This document shows, piece by piece, positions 16,883 through 25,402 of a stretch of 52,328 nucleotides of DNA. The notes beneath the pieces were generated by a model. That model made no database searches and was not told the DNA's origin. It saw only the letters and a program-made list of their open reading frames with translations. Source of the stretch: Thermodesulfobacteriota bacterium (GTDB lineage: Bacteria; Desulfobacterota; Desulfobacteria; Desulfobacterales; JAUWMJ01). The position numbers and the translations under genes are program-made. Each line of letters begins with the position of its first letter. The stretch's first letter is position 1. The stretch is taken from the NCBI GenBank assembly GCA_034189135.1, contig JAXHVO010000027.1:1-52328 (forward strand), read 5' to 3'.

Positions 16883-18835
16883 TCATGACTGTTTAACAAG
16901 CAATACGTGTTCGGGATTTCTCGATTCATTGTCTGCCGTTACCCGGATCGCACGCTTTCCCGGAACCGGGCACTCGTGTTCGCAGATGCCGCAACCGATG
17001 CAGTGTTTGGGATCGACATAGGGTTGCTGAAGCCGTATCTGAATTTCAAGGCGACTTCCCGGTGGCGGTGGTGATTCAAAGGGCAATCCGTCGGCAACTC
17101 TCAAGCCCCTTTCCCAGGTGCTGACGATTCTCCGCCGACGAGGACTCGAGGACGATGGAACCACCGCAAAATAATCACCCGTAGCAAATTGATTCATGCT
17201 GGACACGGTGCCTTGAAACTCGATATAATATGCATCGGCCTTTGCGACAGTTAGCCTGGAACCCTTATCAACCGTGTTGAAAACTTCGCGGGTTCGAATG
17301 GCCTTGGGACTCACCGGGCAATTCTCCTGGCACACAATACAGGGCCTGTCCATTGCCCAGGGCAGACAACGACCCCGGTCGACAAAGGCGGTTCCAATTT
17401 TAATTGGTCCCTGTTCGGCATAGCTGTTTTTTCCCAGTCTTTCATCAAGGCTGATGGGCCGTATCGCTGCTGTGGGGCAAAGATTCCCACAGGCAATACA
17501 ATTAAACTGACAACCGCTGGTTCCGATACGGAAATTGAGAACCGGGGCCCACAAACCTTCAAGACCGCCCTGCACACCCGCCGGCTGGATCACATTGGTC
17601 GGGCAAATGCGCATGCACTGGCCGCACTTGATGCAGCGGGATAGGAACTCTTTTTCCGGTAGGGCACCGGGAGGACGCACCAAACCCGGGTTCCAATTTC
17701 CAGCAAGATGGCCGCTCACCCGCAGCATGGGAATGGCTGCAGCTCCGGAAACTGCCGAGACCAAAAATTGCCTGCGAGACAGATCCGGTGCGAGAATTTC
17801 ACCCGAAGCGGAAGGAACGATCTGATACGTCATTAAATGGTTGCGGCACTCGTTCAAACAGTTCATGCACAGGACGCATTCGCTGATTCGAATTTGCGAG
17901 GTTGGTGAGCACGCCCCTTCACAATTCTTTTCACAGAGTTGACAATCGGCACATTCATTTTTTGTTTTACCCATTCGCCAGAGGGTGACACGACTCAATA
18001 TACCGAGCATTGCCCCCGTCGGACATATGAAACGGCAAAAAAAGCGCGGTACCACTATATTTAGCAATACCGCTGACAAGAATATACCTGCAATCAGCCA
18101 GGTACCGGTGTAGGCACGTGGACGGGTTGAAATGGATATAGAAGTGTGATCCACAAGTGGCAGGAGAATCAGGTTGATGGAGCGGTACACCAACGGAATT
18201 GGATCCAGCAGTCCGATTTGAAGCGCGGCCTGCGAAGTTTGATAGCCGTTATAGAGGGCGCTTAACAACAGCCAGACCGCAAGGATGATCAAAAATACAA
18301 GGGCCATTTTTTTTGCATTCGCTCGAGTTTGGCGCATGGCATTGAAGATCATCCAGGTCAATATGGCCAATAACAGGATCCCGAAAAGCAACCGGTTGGT
18401 TTCGGGTAAAAGAATGAGATCAACTGCCAATTCAAGGGCCGAAACCGTCAAAAGAAAAATCAGAATCCAATATTTGATCGATTGTCCGGGATGGTATCGA
18501 TTGAGTTTTATTTTTTCGGGAATCGGTCTGTTGCGTTTGGCCAGAAAACCAACAAACTGGTGAATGGAACCAAACGGGCATATCCAGCCGCAAAAAAATC
18601 TTCCCAGAATGATGGTAAACACGATCGTTACCAGTCCCCATAATAGGCCGGCATATACCGTTTTGGTGCTCAACAGGGTCGCCAATCCCACCAACGGATC
18701 CAGCTGAATCAACCAGTTTACCGGCCAGCCGCGCAACTGCCACCATTGGTCCCCAAGGGTAGTGACCACACAAAACCATAAAAGCAGCATAAAAAAGAAT
18801 CCCTGACAGATTCGTCGGGTGGTTACAATATTCAT
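16883..18835 (-). CDS. NapH-NapG-like membrane iron-sulfur protein (fusion)
   Basis: 650 residues. The N-terminal ~270 residues hold about six membrane helices with two conserved FCGWICPFG / FCRFICPTG motifs, as in NapH-type quinol dehydrogenases. Next come ferredoxin-type cysteine motifs (CADCQLCEKNC and CVLCMNCLNEC, ~290-325). An internal twin-arginine stretch follows (SRRQFLVSAVSGAAA, ~355), and then a NapG/MauM-like part with at least four further cysteine clusters (CIKCGQCMRICP, CIACGNLCP, CIVCQENCP, CIGCGICEHECP). It likely passes electrons from menaquinol to a periplasmic partner, perhaps the adjacent reductases. No good Shine-Dalgarno before the ATG. Confidence 0.85.
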   Translation of the reverse strand: MNIVTTRRICQGFFFMLLLWFCVVTTLGDQWWQLRGWPVNWLIQLDPLVGLATLLSTKTVYAGLLWGLVTIVFTIILGRFFCGWICPFGSIHQFVGFLAKRNRPIPEKIKLNRYHPGQSIKYWILIFLLTVSALELAVDLILLPETNRLLFGILLLAILTWMIFNAMRQTRANAKKMALVFLIILAVWLLLSALYNGYQTSQAALQIGLLDPIPLVYRSINLILLPLVDHTSISISTRPRAYTGTWLIAGIFLSAVLLNIVVPRFFCRFICPTGAMLGILSRVTLWRMGKTKNECADCQLCEKNCEGACSPTSQIRISECVLCMNCLNECRNHLMTYQIVPSASGEILAPDLSRRQFLVSAVSGAAAIPMLRVSGHLAGNWNPGLVRPPGALPEKEFLSRCIKCGQCMRICPTNVIQPAGVQGGLEGLWAPVLNFRIGTSGCQFNCIACGNLCPTAAIRPISLDERLGKNSYAEQGPIKIGTAFVDRGRCLPWAMDRPCIVCQENCPVSPKAIRTREVFNTVDKGSRLTVAKADAYYIEFQGTVSSMNQFATGDYFAVVPSSSSPRRRRIVSTWERGLRVADGLPFESPPPPGSRLEIQIRLQQPYVDPKHCIGCGICEHECPVPGKRAIRVTADNESRNPEHVLLVKQS

Positions 18836-18867
18836 GATTTTTTTTAATGGTGCGCCAAAGAAGTTTT

Positions 18868-19857
18868 TTAAATGGATGCCATTGCAGGATTCAATTTGTG
18901 ATAATCTGCGATTCCAATTCCAGCGGCTTCCGCTTTTTTAATGAACGGAAGGTCGTCCAAGGATCTTCCGAGTAAGGATGCACCAATTGCATCGGCAGCG
19001 ACCTGATCCGTACTGACGATCATCGTATTGGTATTTTTAAGGTCTGAAAGAGAACCTCCGGTGGGACCGTTGGTCATCATACTCGTGGTCGCGTCCAATA
19101 TCACCACAGACGGCTTGACCATCATGGCCAGCTCCATGATAATGTTGTGTATATCCTGGTGAAAGATATTCCGCCGTCCCCCCAGAAGTCCATACCAGTT
19201 TTTCATGACCATGGATGCACCGCTTCGATGGTGATCTTTAAGCGGCGCCATACCGATCACTTTGGTGATGTTCACAAAGGGTTTGTAAAGAACCGGCCAA
19301 TTGCGGATCAATTTTGCATCTTTAACCGTTACCGGGCTGAACAATTCATCGCGCGGCAATAACACCCGGGCACCGGCACTTCGGGCGGCGTCGGCAATGC
19401 CTGTCAGGCCAAAACAGCTGACAGGATCATTAATGGGGTTATCCGTTACCACCACGGATGCAGCGCCGGCCCGAAAACAAAGCCGAGTCATTTCGCTAAT
19501 AATCGCAGGATTCGTCGTGGCCGACAGCATGGCCGGAGTTGCAAAGGCCGCATTGACTTTGAGCAGCACCCGATCTCCTTTTTTTATAAAGGTTTCAATT
19601 CCACCCAGAGATTTTACAGCCATCCGTAGTGTGGCAACTCTGTCCTCTCCGCGGACAATACTCATTTTTTGTCCCACAGCAGAAATAGAAAAATCCGGCA
19701 GGATCAGTTGTGATTGATCCTTTTTACGAGAGGGACCCCGGGAGTCATGAAACCAGAAACCCGCGGCACAGGCAGCAGTTATGGAAATCCCTGCTTTGGT
19801 TAATCGACCCAGAAACTCGCGCCGGTTCAATCCGTTTATGTCCGGATTGAGGTTCAT
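18868..19857 (-). CDS. DUF362-type protein with Tat signal
   Basis: 329 residues with an N-terminal twin-arginine signal (NRREFLGRLTKAGISIT). The body resembles DUF362 proteins: KVNAAFATP, VVVTDNPINDP, the metal or substrate loop GMAPLKDHHRSGASM, and VVILDATTSMMTNGPTGG. DUF362 proteins often neighbour or are fused to ferredoxin domains, but their reaction is not settled. This one has no cysteine cluster itself, though the next gene is the multi-cluster NapGH-like protein. Its ATG overlaps the upstream gene stop by 4 nt (ATGA), indicating one operon. Confidence 0.8.
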   Translation of the reverse strand: MNLNPDINGLNRREFLGRLTKAGISITAACAAGFWFHDSRGPSRKKDQSQLILPDFSISAVGQKMSIVRGEDRVATLRMAVKSLGGIETFIKKGDRVLLKVNAAFATPAMLSATTNPAIISEMTRLCFRAGAASVVVTDNPINDPVSCFGLTGIADAARSAGARVLLPRDELFSPVTVKDAKLIRNWPVLYKPFVNITKVIGMAPLKDHHRSGASMVMKNWYGLLGGRRNIFHQDIHNIIMELAMMVKPSVVILDATTSMMTNGPTGGSLSDLKNTNTMIVSTDQVAADAIGASLLGRSLDDLPFIKKAEAAGIGIADYHKLNPAMASI

Positions 19858-20864
19858 CGCCCATCCCCCCTTATTCGATGATATAAACGCGTAGCCAGCA
19901 TTTTCGCCTGTTCAATGGTTGCCGCTTCCCGAATACCTGCCAAATAGGAACCATTAGAAAAAACTATTTCATAGGTGTCCAAAATTTCGATCAATCGCGC
20001 ATCCTTTATCGATAGCTGGGCTTTTATCTTTTGTCCCCCATAGGCCAATAAAAAAGAGGCATATGCCGAAGTCAATTCTTTTGCCTCCACCGGTGTGTTG
20101 CGAAGAGAAAGATAGGCCACAAGCCTGTGGTTATTGAGCTCATATTCGGCTGTGTAAATTTTATCGAATCCATCATAACCAAAAGCATCCGAAGAGATTA
20201 GGGTCACACTGTTCTTAACCAAATTATTTTCGGGGAATAAATCCGTCTCATTGACAGTGGCTGCTTCCACAGGCGTGTTACGCATGAATGTTTCGGCCAT
20301 CAATTTTATAGACCGGGGCAACTGTCCGGATATTTTGGAGGCGATGATTTCGATATAATAATGGCCATGAACAAGAAAAAGAGCATTGAGTGTCCGGTAG
20401 GCATATGGTGTCAAATCGAGCGACTCTGCATCTTGCCGGCGTTGGGCGCTAAAAACCGAAAAAGCATTCTGGCCGGTGTCCATGTCATAAACAAAGGCTT
20501 CCATCCACAGGTCGGCGGTACGGTCATCCTTAAAGCGCTGACTAACCAAACGGGTAAAACCGGCGGATAGGTACAATTCTGCTTTACCGTTTATTTTATC
20601 TGAAAGATTATGGACATCAAATGTCTCTATTGATGTCAAGGGGTGGATGCCTTCTGGCAGGGGGACAAAGGATGCATGCGGAAACAATTGAGAGGATGTT
20701 TTGTCTTTGTTTGGCTCGGGTAAAAGCGCATTTTTTTGCAATACCCCGGGGTTGAATTGCGATTGAGTCATCAATATGCCGACCCCGATAAGCACGAGAA
20801 TGGATAAAATAACCATACTAAAAAACGTTTGCTGCCGACTGTGTTTTTTATTCTCCCGAATCAC
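19854..20864 (-). CDS. Membrane-anchored protein of unknown function (DUF6599-like)
   Basis: 336 residues. One N-terminal membrane helix (~14-33) with the rest outside the cytoplasm, rich in beta-strand-like segments and without cysteines in the body. It resembles the uncharacterised DUF6599 group, which I recall accompanying DUF362 genes; I am not certain of that name. First gene of the minus-strand cluster with DUF362, NapGH-like and AKR genes, overlapping the next start by 4 nt. Probably an assembly or scaffold factor at the periplasmic face; this is inference only. Confidence 0.65.
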   Translation of the reverse strand: MIRENKKHSRQQTFFSMVILSILVLIGVGILMTQSQFNPGVLQKNALLPEPNKDKTSSQLFPHASFVPLPEGIHPLTSIETFDVHNLSDKINGKAELYLSAGFTRLVSQRFKDDRTADLWMEAFVYDMDTGQNAFSVFSAQRRQDAESLDLTPYAYRTLNALFLVHGHYYIEIIASKISGQLPRSIKLMAETFMRNTPVEAATVNETDLFPENNLVKNSVTLISSDAFGYDGFDKIYTAEYELNNHRLVAYLSLRNTPVEAKELTSAYASFLLAYGGQKIKAQLSIKDARLIEILDTYEIVFSNGSYLAGIREAATIEQAKMLATRLYHRIRGDGR

Positions 20865-21254
20865 TGAATCCTCAAACTTTGACTATAATTTTTACAAATA
20901 CACCTAATGAAGCAATGGGGCGTTAGAATAGCATAAGATCCGGCTGCCAGTGAGAGAAGTCTTTCTGGGATATCAATAAAGGGTGTATGACTAAAATCTG
21001 ATTGATAGCTTAGCATAATGCGAAAACCCACCAAGTGTCAATTGGCAAATGGATTTTAGGCCTTTTACTAGAAAGTTTTATGACAGCCTTCGTTGAACTT
21101 CTGAGTACATTCCAGTCAAAAGAGATGACAGGTAGATGCTGTGTGTCAATAATCATGTGGCAAAAGGTTGTTATATGGTATTGCATGCGGGATATAAATC
21201 CATGGAGCCCTTGTTTCATGTACCCGAGGCATTCTTCAGGCGCAAGAATCGTTA
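20865..21254. other. Gap of about 390 nt; no gene supported
   Basis: Sits between the redox cluster (start at 20864) and the end of the alkD-like gene. It should contain the cluster's promoter, but no convincing -35/-10 pair was seen. ORFs of 60-130 codons on both strands here lack ribosome sites and family resemblance. Confidence 0.3.
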
Positions 21255-21965
21255 TTAAATCTTGCCTCTCAAATATCGCTGTCGTTTTGATTCGGGAAAT
21301 TTTTCAATGGCATAGCGCAACATGGTCCGCGGCATGGTTTTATAATGGTTTTTTAAAAAATTTTCTTCCACGCTCATATCTCGTTTTCCCACTTCGCGAA
21401 GCATCCAGCCAACCGCTTTATGGATGAGATCTTCTATATCTGATAATAATATTTTTCCAATCTTCAATGTATCAGAAAACTGGTTGCGCTTGATAAAGAA
21501 AAACGTGGATATAATCGATATTCGCCGTTCCCATAAATTTTCAGATTTTGCCAGGTCGTAAAGCGGCTTTTTGCCTTTATCGAAAAGAAAGGCTCCCACA
21601 ATATGTCCGGCTGAGCAGTCCACCAGATCCCAGTTGTTTATCGATTTGGTATTTTTTAAGTAAAGTTCATATATTCTTTTCTTCTCAGCCGAATCTCCCA
21701 TTGAATATCGTTGTATGAGCACAAAAAGGGAGAGTAATCTTTCCTCATGAATGGGAGATCCAAGCAGAAGTTTGATTTCCTGAAATGGTAGGGCGTAATA
21801 TTCCTTGGCCAGCTTTCTTAACTTCGGAACGGGTACCCCGATAAAAGCGTCTCCTTCTCCATATTCACCCGGCCCGGTCTTAAAAAAGCGCTGATGTATT
21901 TTTGCCTTTTCTTTGTTTCCGAGGCGCTTTAACTTGTTTTGTATGTCTTTCAGCGATTGGGTCAT
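21255..21965 (-). CDS. DNA alkylation repair protein (AlkD-like HEAT-repeat glycosylase)
   Basis: 236 residues, typical AlkD length, all-helical HEAT-like repeats. Features seen: FIGVPVPKLRKLAKEY near the N-terminus, the WDLVD motif whose Asp aligns with the AlkD catalytic Asp, and WERRISIIS with the Trp/Arg that contact the DNA backbone. It would excise bulky or cationic alkyl bases (N3/N7) without base flipping. It stands alone on the minus strand, with a heptad array immediately upstream. Confidence 0.88.
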   Translation of the reverse strand: MTQSLKDIQNKLKRLGNKEKAKIHQRFFKTGPGEYGEGDAFIGVPVPKLRKLAKEYYALPFQEIKLLLGSPIHEERLLSLFVLIQRYSMGDSAEKKRIYELYLKNTKSINNWDLVDCSAGHIVGAFLFDKGKKPLYDLAKSENLWERRISIISTFFFIKRNQFSDTLKIGKILLSDIEDLIHKAVGWMLREVGKRDMSVEENFLKNHYKTMPRTMLRYAIEKFPESKRQRYLRGKI

Positions 21966-21989
21966 ATAGGTTTATCCTTAGTGATAAAA

Positions 21990-22190
21990 TATGGGTGGTG
22001 TCCATAGCTCGTTGTCAGTGGTCATTTGTATTTTTCCCAAATATTCAAGTTTTACGACCCTGATTTCCATCGATGTCAAGCGGTAAGGGATAAAAATAAC
22101 ATTATTAGGATTTATTTGCATCTGACTGAATCAACTGTTTTCTTCGTCCTTATACCACGGACAGCTGACCACTATCAACGGACATAACCA
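21990..22190. repeat. 7-nt periodic inverted array (heptad locus 4)
   Basis: Left arm 22008-22028: ctcgttg, tcagtgg, tcatttg. Right arm 22155-22182, read on the minus strand: tccgttg, atagtgg, tcagctg, tccgtgg. The shared word is tcaGTGG/tccGTTG, different from other loci. It occupies most of the 270-nt gap between two minus-strand genes. Confidence 0.5.
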
Positions 22191-22235
22191 AAAGAAATAT
22201 ATCCTGATTATCCGGTTACTCCTGTCTATAATGAA

Positions 22236-22886
22236 CTACTGTTTTGACAGATTATGCGGAATATGTTCGCTGCCGAGTCGTTTGAGAACGCCCAGGGTTT
22301 TAGTCATGGGAAGTTCATGGAAAAGACCGGAGGCAATGGCGAGCTTATAAATACGATAAGGGGCCTGACCGCCCTTGGCAGGGTCTTTAAAGATATCGTG
22401 GATAAGAAGATAGCCATCGGGAATGAGGTGGCCGGCCCAGGAATTGTAATCGGTAAATGCGGTTTCATAAGTATGGCCGCCGTCTATAAAAACAAGACTG
22501 AGTGGCGTCGTCCACTGCCGCGCAGCCACTTCCGATTTGCAGACTATGGGAACCACCGTATCTTCGAGATTGGTAGTGGTGATGGTTTTCCTAAAATTTT
22601 TAAAAGTATCCACGCAGCCGATCCGTGCATCAAAAAGTTCCGGGTCAAAATATTCCTGGCCGGGCTGCTGTTCTTCGGATCCACGATGATGGTCGATTGA
22701 AAAGAGTATGCTGCCGGATTTCCTACAGGCAGTCCCCAGATAAACTGTGGATTTGCCGCAATAGCTTCCTATTTCCAGGCAGGGTCCCAGTTTTCCGGCC
22801 TCAAGGGCAATTTCATACAGACGGCGGCCCTCATCTTCGTCAAGAAAGCCCTTGATTTTATTTAGTATATCTTGGTCAGGTAGCAA
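22236..22886 (-). CDS. Class I SAM-dependent methyltransferase (Methyltransf_24-like)
   Basis: 216 residues. Motif I is LEIGSYCGKSTVYLG (~37-51), the post-I acidic residue is in FSIDHHRG, and the motif IV region is LVFIDGGHTYETAFTDY, a pattern shared with CmcI/Methyltransf_24 enzymes, with a final LLIHDIF. The acceptor is unknown. Located downstream of ftsK on the minus strand, separated by a dispersed repeat, so probably not strictly co-transcribed. Confidence 0.8.
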   Translation of the reverse strand: MLPDQDILNKIKGFLDEDEGRRLYEIALEAGKLGPCLEIGSYCGKSTVYLGTACRKSGSILFSIDHHRGSEEQQPGQEYFDPELFDARIGCVDTFKNFRKTITTTNLEDTVVPIVCKSEVAARQWTTPLSLVFIDGGHTYETAFTDYNSWAGHLIPDGYLLIHDIFKDPAKGGQAPYRIYKLAIASGLFHELPMTKTLGVLKRLGSEHIPHNLSKQ

Positions 22887-22904
22887 TTTGTATCGTCCGA
22901 TTTA

Positions 22905-23060
22905 GACGGTTTCGTAATCCGCCTCAGATCAAATTTCCCCGCTAAAAAGCACCGGAATAAAAAGGCGTGTAAATTTTGTAATCATGAGGCGTACTAATGA
23001 TACGTTGAATGATTACGAAATGCAGCACAACGAAGAAGGTGGCCTTTTTACGAAACCGTC
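22905..23060. repeat. Dispersed intergenic repeat, copy A, with 13-bp terminal inverted repeats
   Basis: The ends are gacggtttcgtaa (22905-22917) and its exact reverse complement (23048-23060), the latter overlapping the ftsK stop codon by 2 nt. The interior, read on the minus strand, matches the sequence at 29490-29593 (copy B), including 29 of 31 nt over 23001-23031. Looks like a non-coding MITE-like element; it may also act as a transcription end for ftsK. Confidence 0.65.
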
Positions 23061-25206
23061 ATGGCATCTTATCATATCCCCTCACCAACACTTCACGGGG
23101 TTTGGAGCCATCTGAAGGTCCGACAATTCCTTCTCTTTCCATTGTTTCGATAATACGCGCGGCACGGTTGTATCCGATACGCAAATGGCGTTGTAGCATT
23201 GATATGGAGGCCTGCCGTGTCTTTGTGATAAGCGCCACGGCATCATCGTATCTTTCATCATAGTCCTCCCCGCCACCTTTTGTTTCATCGACAGCCACAG
23301 TTTCAGTTACCTTTTCGTTGTACTCCGGGGGTTTTTGATTGCGCAAAAAATCAGTAATTCCGGTAATTTCTTCCTCTGATATGTATGCCCCGTGAATACG
23401 CTGGAGTCTGGACGTGCCGGGTGGCAAAAAAAGCATGTCGCCATCGCCCAGCAGGTTTTCGGCGCCGTTCATATCGATGATGGTTCTGGAATCCGTTTTT
23501 GAAGACACCTGGAAGGTAAGACGGGTGGGAAAATTGGCCTTGATGATTCCGGTCAGCACATCTACCGACGGTCTCTGGGTAGCCAGTATCAGATGTATTC
23601 CTGCAGCCCGTGCCATCTGTGCCAGGCGTGTCAAGGCAACCTCTACATCCCTGGAAGCCACAATCATCAGGTCAGCCAGTTCATCGATGATAATGATGAT
23701 AAACGGAAGTTTTTCCAGAGTTTCACCTGCTGAAGGCTTTTTTTCTTTTTCTAGTTTATTGTTGTACTGCTTTATGTTTCTTGCTTTTTTTTCAGAAAGC
23801 AGTTCATACCTTCTTTCCATTTCGCGTACAGCCCAGAAAAGGGCATTGGTCGCCTTTTTTACGTTTATGACTACAGGGGTAATCAGGTGGGGAATTCCGT
23901 CATAAGTGGACAGTTCTATTCTTTTGGGATCAACCATAATGAATTTTACTTCGTCCGGATTCGATTTATACAAAAGGCTGCAAATCATGGCGTTTAAAGC
24001 CACGCTTTTGCCTGCGCCTGTGGCACCGGCAATCAATAAATGCGGCATTTTGTCGAGCTCGGTAACCACTGGATTTCCCACAATATCTTTACCGAGACAG
24101 ATGGTGAGCTTTGATTTGGCCTTTCCAAAAACACCTGAGGCGACCACTTCTTTGAATCTGACCATCTGCCTTTCAGCATTGGGAATCTCTATTCCGATAA
24201 CCGATTTTCCGGGAATCGGCGCCACAATGCGGATACTGGTTGCGCGCAGTGCAAGCGCAAGATCATCCGTCAGGTTAACAATTTTGTTAATTTTAATTCC
24301 TGGAGCAGGCTTATACTCAAAGGTGGTAATCACCGGCCCGGGTGACACCTCTACCACCTGGCCCTTCACGCCGAAATCATCAAGCTTCTTTTCCACCAGT
24401 TTTGATTGCATGCGCAAATTTTCATTGTCCGCATCCACATGTCTTGTTTCCGAAGATTTCAGAAGATTGAAAGATGGAAGCTGAAATCCTGTTTTTGTTT
24501 TCATAAAGTCGAAGACATCCTGTTTCGGAGCCGGCATTGTCTTTATCGGTTTTGTTTTTGACGGCTTAATCTTTATCTCCCGGACTTTATGAACGGTTTT
24601 CTCTTTTTTTCTTTTTAGGCGTTTTTGTGCTTTTTCCCTGCGTTGTTTTCGTTTTAGATAAAATGTTTTTGCATGATCTTTAAAAGTATAAAAAATATTT
24701 CGCCAGCGCTTGAAAAGCCGAACCAGTGATAAACCGGTGGCCATAATTAAACCGATGACCCATAACAGTACAAATATGATAATGCCGCCTGCAGAATTGG
24801 AATATTGTATCACATATGTTTTAAACCAGGTTCCGGCAATGCCGCCGGCTGAAAATTTGCTTCCGAAAATCAGGTAACTGCTTTGTTTAAGCGCAAAAAG
24901 GCTTCCTGACGTTATAATAAGTAAAATGCCACCAATGATGGTCAGCACCACCGCTTTGCCTTGTTGATCACTGAAAAAATGAATACTCAAAAGAAGGAAT
25001 AAGAGGGGAATCCAAAAAACACCCAGGCCAAATAATGTGACCAGAATACCTGATAAATGAGCACCAAGCACACCGAACAGATTGTGGATTTCACCCTTCG
25101 CCCCGGGGTGGAAAATTGAAGGGTCGCCAGGACTGTATGAAACCAGACTGATCAAAGTGAAAACAACTACAAAAAAAAGCAGTATTCCGATAATTTCCTT
25201 ACGCAT
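23059..25206 (-). CDS. ftsK: DNA translocase FtsK
   Basis: 715 residues, the compact FtsK/SpoIIIE form. Four N-terminal membrane helices (to ~165), a short basic linker (~175-225), then the motor with Walker A (AGATGAGKSVALN) and Walker B (IIIIDELADLM). A C-terminal winged-helix gamma domain (~645-710, DDAVALITKTRQASISMLQR) reads chromosome-orienting sequences and contacts XerD. It pumps sister chromosomes apart at the division septum. Its stop codon lies within the end of the repeat at 22905-23060; a heptad array lies directly upstream. Confidence 0.96.
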   Translation of the reverse strand: MRKEIIGILLFFVVVFTLISLVSYSPGDPSIFHPGAKGEIHNLFGVLGAHLSGILVTLFGLGVFWIPLLFLLLSIHFFSDQQGKAVVLTIIGGILLIITSGSLFALKQSSYLIFGSKFSAGGIAGTWFKTYVIQYSNSAGGIIIFVLLWVIGLIMATGLSLVRLFKRWRNIFYTFKDHAKTFYLKRKQRREKAQKRLKRKKEKTVHKVREIKIKPSKTKPIKTMPAPKQDVFDFMKTKTGFQLPSFNLLKSSETRHVDADNENLRMQSKLVEKKLDDFGVKGQVVEVSPGPVITTFEYKPAPGIKINKIVNLTDDLALALRATSIRIVAPIPGKSVIGIEIPNAERQMVRFKEVVASGVFGKAKSKLTICLGKDIVGNPVVTELDKMPHLLIAGATGAGKSVALNAMICSLLYKSNPDEVKFIMVDPKRIELSTYDGIPHLITPVVINVKKATNALFWAVREMERRYELLSEKKARNIKQYNNKLEKEKKPSAGETLEKLPFIIIIIDELADLMIVASRDVEVALTRLAQMARAAGIHLILATQRPSVDVLTGIIKANFPTRLTFQVSSKTDSRTIIDMNGAENLLGDGDMLFLPPGTSRLQRIHGAYISEEEITGITDFLRNQKPPEYNEKVTETVAVDETKGGGEDYDERYDDAVALITKTRQASISMLQRHLRIGYNRAARIIETMEREGIVGPSDGSKPREVLVRGYDKMP

Positions 25207-25213
25207 ATTTGTT

Positions 25214-25328
25214 CCGGGTTTCGGGTTACAGGTTGCGCGTTACGGGGTGCGGGTTGGGTGTTATGAAAAAGGATTGTTTTCAATTAACAGGTCACCACAC
25301 GTAACCCGCAACTCGTAACACAATCTTT
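25214..25328. repeat. 7-nt periodic inverted array (heptad locus 5)
   Basis: Left arm 25214-25262 reads ccgggtt, tcgggtt, acaggtt, gcgcgtt, acggggt, gcgggtt, gggtgtt. Right arm ~25298-25325 on the minus strand reads acgagtt, gcgggtt, acgtg. The shared word is NCGGGTT. It sits immediately upstream of the ftsK start codon, between ftsK and the RNase J gene. Confidence 0.65.
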
Positions 25329-25402
25329 CAACATAGGAGCAACATCAAGTCTGAGATCGACAATAATTTTTGGTGTTGCTGCAGCCAGCGCCTAAAACCT
25401 TT

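Noticed and set aside
21010-21427. ORFs on both strands between the redox cluster and the alkD-like gene
   Set aside because: No ribosome site; partly antisense to the alkD-like gene; no family resemblance.
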